From: CAYOOT01 sp964405665
GTDB lineage: Bacteria; Bdellovibrionota_C; UBA2361; SZUA-149; CAZDWZ01
NCBI GenBank assembly: GCA_964405665.1
Contig: CAYOOT010000115.1
Location: forward strand, 1 to 5,636
Reading direction: 5' to 3'
DNA length: 5,636 nucleotides
Shown here: positions 1 to 5,636 of the stretch, piece by piece
Position numbering within the stretch: the first letter of the stretch is position 1
Layout: the number at the start of each line of letters is the position of its first letter
Made by a program: the position numbers and the translations under genes
Notes under the pieces: generated by a model
The model's database searches: none
Told to the model about the DNA's origin: nothing
What the model saw: the letters and a program-made list of their open reading frames with translations, nothing else

Positions 1-29
1 AACAAACATTTTATTTTGGCTATTAACAA

Positions 30-60
30 TGTAGGGGCACCCTTTATGGGTGCCCCTACA
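30..60. repeat. Perfect 13-bp inverted repeat, GTAGGGGC-type intergenic palindrome
   Basis: The arms TGTAGGGGCACCC (30-42) and GGGTGCCCCTACA (48-60) are perfect reverse complements around the 5-nt loop TTTAT. The element is much more GC-rich than its AT-rich flanks, which suggests a mobile or dispersed repeat rather than local sequence. From general knowledge, palindromes beginning GTAGGGGC recur between genes in many bacterial genomes and resemble REP elements mobilised by RAYT (IS200/IS605-related Y1) transposases. No such transposase is in the window. The hairpin could also end transcription of a gene to the left, but the T-run (68-72) starts 8 nt after the stem, which is poor for an intrinsic terminator. 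The inverted repeat is certain; the class is inferred. Confidence 0.8.
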
Positions 61-112
61 AATTAAATTTTTGTAATTTAAACATCCTAAACAATTATTC
101 TACCTAATTTTT

Positions 113-199
113 AGAGATGCCCTTTAGTCCGCTTGTTACCAAATATTTTAAAAGGCAAAAATAATAGTTTGGAATTAAGCGGACTAAAGTCCGCGCTCC
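113..199. repeat. Head-to-head pair of REP-like units (BIME-like), left unit decayed
   Basis: CTTTAGTCCGCTT (122-134) and AAGCGGACTAAAG (177-189) are perfect 13-bp inverted copies. Inside them a second imperfect stem can form: CCAAATATT (139-147) with AATA-G-TTTGG (163-172), one base bulged. Together they fold 122-189 into one long interrupted hairpin. Outside the inner copies, the right end reads GGAG on the - strand (199-196) and the left end reads AGAG on the + strand (113-116). Both halves thus look like the same unit in opposite orientation, with only the right one still self-complementary. Paired inverted REPs of this design are known as BIMEs. Classifying this one as a BIME is inference from structure. 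Confidence 0.6.
179..199 (-). repeat. Intact REP-like unit: GGAG head plus short hairpin
   Basis: On the - strand this reads GGAG (199-196) followed by a short hairpin. Its arms GCGGACT (179-185 on the + strand) and AGTCCGC (188-194) are perfect 7-bp reverse complements around a 2-nt AA loop. A G-rich tetranucleotide head next to a small GC-rich hairpin is the layout RAYT transposases recognise in REP elements; GTAG is the classic head, and GGAG-like variants are known as far as I recall. This hairpin competes for the same bases (177-189) as the long fold with the left copy. It is not related in sequence to the palindrome at 30-60. Confidence 0.55.
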
Positions 200-221
200 T
201 TCAATTAACTTAAAACTGCAC

Positions 222-250
222 TTGTTATTGAAATTTATATCATTTATAAT
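222..250 (+). promoter_or_regulatory. Predicted sigma70-type promoter of the smc-ftsY operon
   Basis: The -35 box TTGTTA (222-227) matches TTGACA at 4 of 6 positions. The -10 box TATAAT (245-250) is a perfect match, and the spacer is exactly 17 bp. Transcription would start near 257-262, giving a leader of only about 21-26 nt before the smc ATG. That leaves no room for a riboswitch or long attenuator. The promoter begins 22 bp after the REP-like pair. It is the only well-formed promoter seen upstream of smc; AT-rich sequence raises the chance of accidental matches. Confidence 0.65.
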
Positions 251-274
251 CTCTTTTTTTATAGTAAAAAGTCT

Positions 275-279
275 AGGAG
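275..279 (+). promoter_or_regulatory. Shine-Dalgarno AGGAG for smc, closely spaced
   Basis: AGGAG is followed by only three bases (TTT) before the ATG at 283, tighter than the usual 5-9. The start is still supported because the protein then begins with the standard Smc opening (MRVTRIEIFGFKSF) with no extra or missing residues. Confidence 0.7.
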
Positions 280-282
280 TTT

Positions 283-3200
283 ATGAGAGTTACCCGGATT
301 GAGATTTTTGGTTTTAAGTCCTTTGTTGAAAGATTTGTTCTTAATTTTGATCAGAAATTAATTGGAATTATTGGACCAAATGGTTGCGGCAAGTCTAACA
401 TCGTCGATTCACTACGCTGGGTACTCGGAGAAACTTATGCCAAGCAATTAAGGGGAACACTCCTTGAGGATTTAATTTTTAGCGGATCTGATTCCCGAAG
501 ACCACTGGGAATGGCTGAAGTAAGTATTACTATTAGACCATCTGAAGGCTGGTCTGATACTGCAAGCCAACCTCTAGAACAAGCAAATTCTGATTTGGAT
601 ATCGAAATTGATCCTAATTTTGAAATCAGTGCAGCTCAAAATGAAGAAGAAAAAATTCAAAATGAAATCGACAAAGAAATCGCCCAAAGTCATAAAAATG
701 TTTTGAATGAAATTCCTGGATTATTAAATGCCAGTGAAATTCAATTTACCAGACGTTTATATCGTTCCGGTGAAAGTGAATATTTTATCAATAAAATTCC
801 TTGTCGCTTAAGAGATATGACAGAGGTCTATCGTTTGATTGGGTTGGGTGCTCGCGGATTAAGCATTGTTCAACAAGGCGAAATTGGACAATTAATTTCT
901 AAAAAACCAACAGAACGCCGAGAGTTACTGGAAGAAGCAGCAGGTATTTCCGGTTTTAGAACAAGAATGGAAGCTGCTCAAAGAAAATTGGAAAAAACTT
1001 CTGAAAACATGGCTCGTTTGAGGGATATTATCATTGAAATTGAAAAACAGGTAAAAGTATTAAGCCGACAAGCCAAACGTGCTCGAGAAAGAAATGAAAT
1101 TAAAACAGAATTGAAAGAATATGAATTGGATTTATTCACTGCTCGTTCCGCACAAATTATCTTGCTGAAAAAGGATAATGAAAAAAACTCTCAAGCATTA
1201 AAAGAAGATTTAGATGGAGTTTCTTTTGAATTAAATCTTTCCGAATCAAAACAATTGGAATTGCGGGCCGAATTGGAAAATTTTGATTTAGAAATTCTGG
1301 AGCTTCGTAAAAAAAGAGATAATTTTCAGTCGATCATTAACGCCGAACAAGGCCGGACCAATGATTTAAAGTTAAAGTTGGCCCTTAATGACGGGAAAAT
1401 TGAAGAATTGGCTAAAAATGTAAGCGGTCTGGAACAAAGAAAACGGGATTTGCAAGCGGAAGCTGAAGATCGAGAATTAAATCTTGTAAATCTGGAACAA
1501 GAATTGCACGTAGCGATACAGAAAAAAGAACTAGCGGAAGAAGAATTAAAAAATCTCCAACAACATGAAGAAGAACGTAAAAATACAATCCAGTTGGAAC
1601 TTCCTAATATTTTAAATTCTGCTGACTTTGTTGCCAAGAATGATGAAATTGAGCAACTGCTGAGGGAGCTGGAACAAATGCCCGGTTTGGAACAAAGAAT
1701 AAAAACCTTGCAAAATCAAATCCAGGAACAAACTCAAAAGATCAGAGAGCAATTGGGTAGAGTAAGTTCTTCAAAGATTAAAATAGCTTCTGTAGAAAGT
1801 GAAATTTCCACTTTAGAAAAGCAATTAGATACCCTAGCGGAAAACGTTGTTAAAACTGTCAGCTCCACTGAGCAAGAAGTCTTTAGTGAAAAAGTTTCAG
1901 GCCTAAACAAAGTTTTATTGGCGGGAATAAAAGTTCCTGAAAAATTGCAACGAGCGGTGGCGGCAATTCTTGGAGAAAAGGCCCAGTATCTTGTGACATC
2001 CGAGGCTAGCATTTTGGGACAAAGTTTTTCCCAGAAAAATAAATCCGGTTCCGAACAGCAAATAAAAATAGGAGTAATTGATCAGTCTTATAAAATAAAA
2101 TCTTCCAATCAAGAAAATATTACTGAGGCGGAAAAAGAAATTTGTCCGAATATTGTTTCCTTAGTCAGTTCCCTTAGTTTTGATTCAGAGTTGGAAACAA
2201 TAGCCCAATCTTTTTTGGGCGAATATTTTTTAGTCGATACTTTAGAGCAGGCTCTAAAAATCAACGATCATTGCCGGGAAAATTCCGAGACTTTACGATT
2301 TCTTGTTACTTTAGCCGGTGAAGTTGTTACTCCTTGGGGTTGGTATACTACTGAAGGTAAAGCGAAAGTGTTTTCTTTCACAAGAAGAATTTCTGAATTG
2401 AAAGAACAACTTGCTGTTTTGTCCGAGCAACTAAAATCTGAAGAAACAACAAGTCATGATTGGGAAAGTCTCTTAACTGAACAAAAACAAGATTTAGTAA
2501 ATGAGCAGACAAAAAGAGAGCATTATTTTGGAGTGCAAAGAAGGGTTTTAAGATTAAAACAGGAACTTCAAGATTCTCAAAAACAAGCTCAGGATTCTTT
2601 GATTATTCAGGAAAGGAAAAATCAGGAAGCTTATTTGCAGCAAGATCGTAAAATGCAAGAGAATTTAAGGAGTGTGATTTCTGAGCAAAGCAGATTATTC
2701 AGTCAATTAAATTATGAGCAACAAAAAATTAAAGATCTGCTTAAAGAGATTGAACGCCTGGAAGATAGCAAACAGAACTTAATTTCTGAACAGGAATCAC
2801 TGAAGCAGGAAAAACTAAATTTACAAAACGAGCTTAATCAAGGGGCGGTAGAGCGAGGAATCAATCTGGAACAGATTCAATCAGAATGTAAAGAGATTGA
2901 TACGGAACTTTTTACCCTAAATGACAGAAGGGAGCCGATTCGTTTACTGATTGCCGAAGAAAGCGAAAGTATTGTGCAGTTAAGACGTTCGCAAAGTCAA
3001 AAACAAGAACTGTTAAACAAACTGCTCTTGCAAATTGAAAAAGCGGATTTAGAACTTACGATGTTGGGTGAGGATGTTTGTAAGAATTATCCGGAAACTC
3101 CTGTTATTAGCGATGAGCAAATAGAAAATATTTTACAAAAAGCGCAAGGTGAGTTGAGTGATCTGATTGGACAACTCCAAGAAAATGCCGGCAAACTTCG

Positions 3201-3849
3201 CCGAAGAATTGAAAGAGAAGGAGAAGTGGATCCTCAATCAATTGAACTTTATGAACAAGAAAGCTCCCGATTGGAAAGTTTACAAACGCAATATAATGAT
3301 TTGGAGTATGCTTCCAATATCTTAGAAAGAACAATTGCTCGTTTAAAACATGTTTCTAAAGAAAGATTTTTAGAAACTTTTACATTTGTCAGCAAAAAAT
3401 TTGAAGAATTGTTGCCAAGACTTTTTGGTGGCGGTTCTGGTCATCTGGAGCTGATTAATTCCGAAGATCCTCTTTCCAGTGGGGTGGAAATTTTTATTCG
3501 TCCCCCGGGGAAAAAGGTAAGTAATATGGAATTGCTTTCCGGCGGAGAAAAAGCCTTGGTTGCCGTTGCCGTAATAATTTCTATGTTTTTACACAGACCA
3601 AGTCCAATCTGCGTATTGGATGAAGTTGACGCTCCATTAGATGATGCTAACTTGGAACGCTATTTGAATATGATTAGAGAAATATCTGCTTCCACACAGT
3701 TTTTAGTAATTACTCACAATAAGCGCACAATGTCGATGATGCAAAGACTTGTGGGGATCACGATGCAGGAAAAGGGAGTTTCCACAGCATTGAGTGTGAC
3801 ATTGGAAGAATCTGAATCGGAAATAGATCGTTGGGTGGCAAACGCTTAA
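283..3849 (+). CDS. smc: Chromosome segregation/condensation ATPase Smc
   Basis: Smc dimerises through its hinge and uses ATP-driven head engagement, with ScpA/ScpB, to organise and separate chromosomes in the nucleoid. The 1188-residue protein is complete. The N-terminal head has Walker A GPNGCGKS (31-38), the conserved arginine R57 in LRG, and the Q-loop QQG (Q198). A coiled-coil arm runs about 205-535, with proline breaks at 441 and 467. The hinge is about 540-702 and the returning coil about 703-1030. The C-terminal head has signature LSGGEK (1085-1090), Walker B ICVLDE (catalytic E1114) and D-loop VDAPLDD. Two oddities stand out: about 75 residues lie between AEV (78-80) and TRR (156-158), where B. 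subtilis Smc has about 20, and the hinge ends TPWGWYTTEGK instead of the usual PGGS-TGG. The start fits family N-termini. Transcription is probably from the promoter at 222-250, continuing into ftsY. ScpA and ScpB are not in the window. Confidence 0.97.
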   Translation: MRVTRIEIFGFKSFVERFVLNFDQKLIGIIGPNGCGKSNIVDSLRWVLGETYAKQLRGTLLEDLIFSGSDSRRPLGMAEVSITIRPSEGWSDTASQPLEQANSDLDIEIDPNFEISAAQNEEEKIQNEIDKEIAQSHKNVLNEIPGLLNASEIQFTRRLYRSGESEYFINKIPCRLRDMTEVYRLIGLGARGLSIVQQGEIGQLISKKPTERRELLEEAAGISGFRTRMEAAQRKLEKTSENMARLRDIIIEIEKQVKVLSRQAKRARERNEIKTELKEYELDLFTARSAQIILLKKDNEKNSQALKEDLDGVSFELNLSESKQLELRAELENFDLEILELRKKRDNFQSIINAEQGRTNDLKLKLALNDGKIEELAKNVSGLEQRKRDLQAEAEDRELNLVNLEQELHVAIQKKELAEEELKNLQQHEEERKNTIQLELPNILNSADFVAKNDEIEQLLRELEQMPGLEQRIKTLQNQIQEQTQKIREQLGRVSSSKIKIASVESEISTLEKQLDTLAENVVKTVSSTEQEVFSEKVSGLNKVLLAGIKVPEKLQRAVAAILGEKAQYLVTSEASILGQSFSQKNKSGSEQQIKIGVIDQSYKIKSSNQENITEAEKEICPNIVSLVSSLSFDSELETIAQSFLGEYFLVDTLEQALKINDHCRENSETLRFLVTLAGEVVTPWGWYTTEGKAKVFSFTRRISELKEQLAVLSEQLKSEETTSHDWESLLTEQKQDLVNEQTKREHYFGVQRRVLRLKQELQDSQKQAQDSLIIQERKNQEAYLQQDRKMQENLRSVISEQSRLFSQLNYEQQKIKDLLKEIERLEDSKQNLISEQESLKQEKLNLQNELNQGAVERGINLEQIQSECKEIDTELFTLNDRREPIRLLIAEESESIVQLRRSQSQKQELLNKLLLQIEKADLELTMLGEDVCKNYPETPVISDEQIENILQKAQGELSDLIGQLQENAGKLRRRIEREGEVDPQSIELYEQESSRLESLQTQYNDLEYASNILERTIARLKHVSKERFLETFTFVSKKFEELLPRLFGGGSGHLELINSEDPLSSGVEIFIRPPGKKVSNMELLSGGEKALVAVAVIISMFLHRPSPICVLDEVDAPLDDANLERYLNMIREISASTQFLVITHNKRTMSMMQRLVGITMQEKGVSTALSVTLEESESEIDRWVANA

Positions 3850-3856
3850 AATCATG
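3847..3856 (+). promoter_or_regulatory. smc-ftsY junction: 4-nt gap, likely translational coupling
   Basis: The smc TAA (3847-3849) is separated from the ftsY ATG (3854-3856) by AATC only. The nearest purine-rich run, GGGTGG at 3833-3838, lies 15 nt from the ATG, too far for a normal Shine-Dalgarno. Ribosomes finishing smc probably re-initiate on ftsY. This is inferred from spacing; no promoter was seen for ftsY alone. Confidence 0.55.
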
Positions 3857-5197
3857 GATGAACAGGAAGCTCTAAATTTATTACTCAGTACTTTAAGTTT
3901 TGACTGGGGAACTGCTTTAAGTTTGATTAATGATACGATACTTTTGTTTTTAGTTTATCGTCTTTATCGAACTAATAAGAAACTTGCTGAGAAAATAGAA
4001 TCTTTAGAAAGTATTAAAACGGAAAATGCGCGTTTAACTGAAAGAATCGATAATTTATTTCTAAAGCTTCAAGTACAAACACCGTCAGCAGAAATCCTTC
4101 CCCAGGAAAAAAAAACTGAAAAAATAGAGCAAGTTCTCGAAGAAGATAAAATAATTCCTTTTCAAAAGGAAAGTTCTGTTCCCATTGTTGAAATTGAGCC
4201 TGTTGTCAGCAAAAATCCTTTTTTTCTGGGCCTGACAAAAACCAGAGATTTTTTCTTTTCTCGCTTTAATTCCATTATCGGAAAAGATGCGGAGTTGACT
4301 GAAAAAACTTTTGCTGACTTGGAAGAATTAATGATTACTTCTGATTTGGGAGTAAAAACAACAACGAAATTGTTAACACAACTTCAAGAAGCCAAGAAAG
4401 ATTCTACTGTCCACTTTGATTTGAAAGAAAAATTAAAAGAAGAACTCTTAAGTATTTTAAAATCAGGAAAAGAAAATTCTGAAATTAAACCAACTAAGAT
4501 CAATAATCAGCCTTTTGTGATTTTAGTAATTGGCGTTAATGGAGCAGGCAAAACTACCACTATCGGAAAATTAGCCAGTAGGTTTGCTAAAGATGGTTTA
4601 AAAGTTTTGTTAGGTGCCGCGGATACTTTTCGTGCCGCTGCGGTGGAGCAAATTGAAGTTTGGGCAGAGCGAGCAAACGTAGAATTGCATTCTGGGAAAG
4701 AAGGAGCTAAGCCGGCAACTGTTGCTTATGAATCCTTAAAGAAAGCTCAAGACAATAATTTTGATGTAGTGATTATTGATACAGCGGGAAGATTGCATAC
4801 AAAAGTAAATTTGATGAACGAACTGGCTAATGTCTTAGCGGTAATTGAAAAACTTCAACCCGGTGCGCCGCAAGAATCCATTTTAGTTCTCGATGCGGCA
4901 ACTGGACAAAATGCCTTGGAACAAGCAAGGGAATTTAATCAAAAAGTTAAATTAAGCGGAATCGTTATTACCAAATTAGATGGTACGCCCAAAGGTGGAA
5001 TCGTTGTTGCCATCAAGGATGAACTAGGTGTTCCCATTCGCTATGTGGGAATTGGGGAAGGAGTTGAAGATTTAAGACCATTTGTTGCCGAAGAATTTAT
5101 TGATGCCTTATTTGAGAATAGTAATTCCTTTAATGCTGCAGTTAATAAGTCTGAGTTGAGGGCAGTAAGAAGAAGAGACAACGCTGTTGCAATGTAA
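3854..5197 (+). CDS. ftsY: Signal recognition particle receptor FtsY
   Basis: FtsY is the SRP receptor GTPase. It docks Ffh-4.5S RNA-ribosome complexes at the inner membrane and hands nascent membrane proteins to SecYEG. The 447-residue protein is complete. It has a hydrophobic N-terminal segment (about 20-38), a short coiled-coil or charged linker (about 40-115), a membrane-binding helix before the N domain (NPFFLGLTKTR, 121-131), the four-helix N domain (about 135-215) and the GTPase domain. Motifs are G1 GVNGAGKTT (227-235), DTFRAAA (257-263), DTAGR (309-313), TKLD (373-376) and GIGEGVEDLRPF (399-410). DTFRAAA and the LDAATGQNA segment mark the SRP GTPase family, and the N-terminal region plus the membrane helix separate it from Ffh. 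The ATG was chosen because it keeps the hydrophobic segment and sits 4 nt after smc. After EEFIDALF, where many FtsYs end, a basic tail of about 27 residues (RAVRRRDNA) follows. Confidence 0.97.
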   Translation: MDEQEALNLLLSTLSFDWGTALSLINDTILLFLVYRLYRTNKKLAEKIESLESIKTENARLTERIDNLFLKLQVQTPSAEILPQEKKTEKIEQVLEEDKIIPFQKESSVPIVEIEPVVSKNPFFLGLTKTRDFFFSRFNSIIGKDAELTEKTFADLEELMITSDLGVKTTTKLLTQLQEAKKDSTVHFDLKEKLKEELLSILKSGKENSEIKPTKINNQPFVILVIGVNGAGKTTTIGKLASRFAKDGLKVLLGAADTFRAAAVEQIEVWAERANVELHSGKEGAKPATVAYESLKKAQDNNFDVVIIDTAGRLHTKVNLMNELANVLAVIEKLQPGAPQESILVLDAATGQNALEQAREFNQKVKLSGIVITKLDGTPKGGIVVAIKDELGVPIRYVGIGEGVEDLRPFVAEEFIDALFENSNSFNAAVNKSELRAVRRRDNAVAM

Positions 5198-5216
5198 AAG
5201 TGAAAGTTTTATAAAA

Positions 5217-5627
5217 TTAGGCCGCGATATCTTTAGGAAGTTCGCCAAGTAATTCTGGATGTTTGTCTAATAAGCGTAGCAAGTTATCAGTAGATTTAGA
5301 CGGCCGGCATTTACCTTTTTCATAACGGCTAAAGGCATTATGTCCGCCACCGAAAATTTGACTGGCTTGATGTTGAGTTAAGCCTAATTTTTTTCTAATC
5401 CTTCTCATTTCTGAAGTAGTTAAATAGCCATCAACTCTAGCTTGAAAATCAAAAAGTTGTGGTTCAACAACATCCATATCAGAGTTACTTAAGATAGCTT
5501 CTTTGCAAAAATTACAATACTGTCCCGGTTGTTGGTATTTGAAAGTCTTTTTCTTGTATTTAAAAGTTTGTAATTTAGTTTTTTGTTCTAACTTGCCTTT
5601 TCCACAAACGGGACAATTCTTGGACAT
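5217..5627 (-). CDS. mqsA: MqsA/YgiT-type antitoxin (zinc site plus HTH)
   Basis: This 136-residue protein matches E. coli MqsA, recalled from memory, along its length. Two CxxC pairs (C5/C8 and C38/C41) form the N-terminal zinc site, the half that binds toxin in MqsA. The C-terminal helix-turn-helix (about 73-120) contains LTQHQASQIFGGG, NAFSRYEKG and LLDKHPELL. N97 and R101, the DNA-contacting residues reported for E. coli MqsA, fall at the same numbers here. It should neutralise a toxin and repress its own operon. The ATG at 5627 gives the family's usual short lead into the first CxxC. Only 9 bases (GAAATAATT in gene direction) precede it, so the Shine-Dalgarno, promoter, operator and any partner toxin gene lie outside. 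The frame stays open to the edge, so an upstream start is possible. The family call is firm; pairing with MqsR rather than another toxin, or solitary function, is open. Confidence 0.88.
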   Translation of the reverse strand: MSKNCPVCGKGKLEQKTKLQTFKYKKKTFKYQQPGQYCNFCKEAILSNSDMDVVEPQLFDFQARVDGYLTTSEMRRIRKKLGLTQHQASQIFGGGHNAFSRYEKGKCRPSKSTDNLLRLLDKHPELLGELPKDIAA

Positions 5628-5636
5628 AATTATTTC

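Noticed and set aside
1..66. A reading frame open from the left edge to a TAA at 64-66, possibly the end of an upstream gene
   Set aside because: It is only 21 codons long, runs straight through the palindrome, and its residues match nothing recognisable. The other two + frames stop by base 33.
1..282. CRISPR array, tRNA or riboswitch in the upstream intergenic region
   Set aside because: The inverted repeats are not regularly spaced direct repeats, no cloverleaf can be traced, and the leader after the predicted promoter is too short for a riboswitch.
1326..2112. Several open frames on the - strand opposite smc
   Set aside because: They are rich in Ser, Phe, Cys and Leu, as expected for the complement of Glu/Lys/Gln-rich coiled-coil codons. 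They show no domain and no credible Shine-Dalgarno, and they overlap each other.
2203..2220. Hairpin GCCCAA-TCTTTT-TTGGGC inside smc
   Set aside because: A 6-bp stem within the hinge coding sequence, with no T-run after it and no relation to the intergenic repeats; likely chance.
3107..3334. A 75-residue open frame on the - strand inside the distal smc coil
   Set aside because: It lies wholly inside a well-supported gene with no motif or initiation signal; a shadow of smc.
3473..3495. Hairpin TTTCCA-GTGGGG-TGGAAA followed by a T-run, resembling an intrinsic terminator within smc
   Set aside because: The stem is short and mostly A/T at its base, and it sits in essential head-domain codons. 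Termination here would destroy smc and ftsY expression.
5195..5220. Possible bidirectional terminator between ftsY and the antitoxin
   Set aside because: Only A/T pairing is available (TTTTATAAAA, or TAAAA with TTTTA); no GC-rich stem is present.

Overview
The window is AT-rich and reads as a compact bacterial core region. It has a repeat-bearing upstream intergenic stretch, then a two-gene smc-ftsY operon on the + strand, then a convergent antitoxin gene on the - strand cut close by the window edge. The Smc head is of the Gram-negative style: D-loop VDAPLDDANLERY, LLEEAAGISG after the Q-loop, TMQEKGVS near the C-terminus. FtsY carries an N-terminal hydrophobic segment. This suggests a low-GC Gram-negative lineage, perhaps Bdellovibrionota-like or another poorly cultured proteobacterial relative. 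The sequence alone does not fix the taxon.

Bases 1-282 hold no supported gene. They contain two unrelated palindromic repeats. One is a perfect 13-bp inverted repeat (30-60) of the GTAGGGGC type. The other is an 87-bp head-to-head pair of REP-like units (113-199), one intact with a GGAG head and one decayed. A good sigma70-type promoter (222-250) and a Shine-Dalgarno sequence (275-279) follow and lead into smc.

Bases 283-5197 hold smc (chromosome condensation and segregation ATPase) and ftsY (signal-recognition-particle receptor GTPase). Only 4 nt separate them and ftsY has no convincing Shine-Dalgarno of its own, so co-transcription and translational coupling are likely. The smc-ftsY pairing is known from other bacteria. 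Smc has all its ATPase motifs, an extra acidic stretch of about 55 residues in the N-terminal head lobe, and a hinge lacking the usual glycine-rich motif.

Bases 5217-5627 (- strand) encode an MqsA-type antitoxin with an N-terminal four-cysteine zinc site and a C-terminal helix-turn-helix. Its stop codon lies 19 bp from the ftsY stop, with no visible terminator between. Any partner toxin would lie beyond the right edge.

I see no wholly new system. The points most worth checking are the Smc head insertion, the mixed REP-like repeats directly upstream of the smc promoter, and the identity of the toxin next to the antitoxin.
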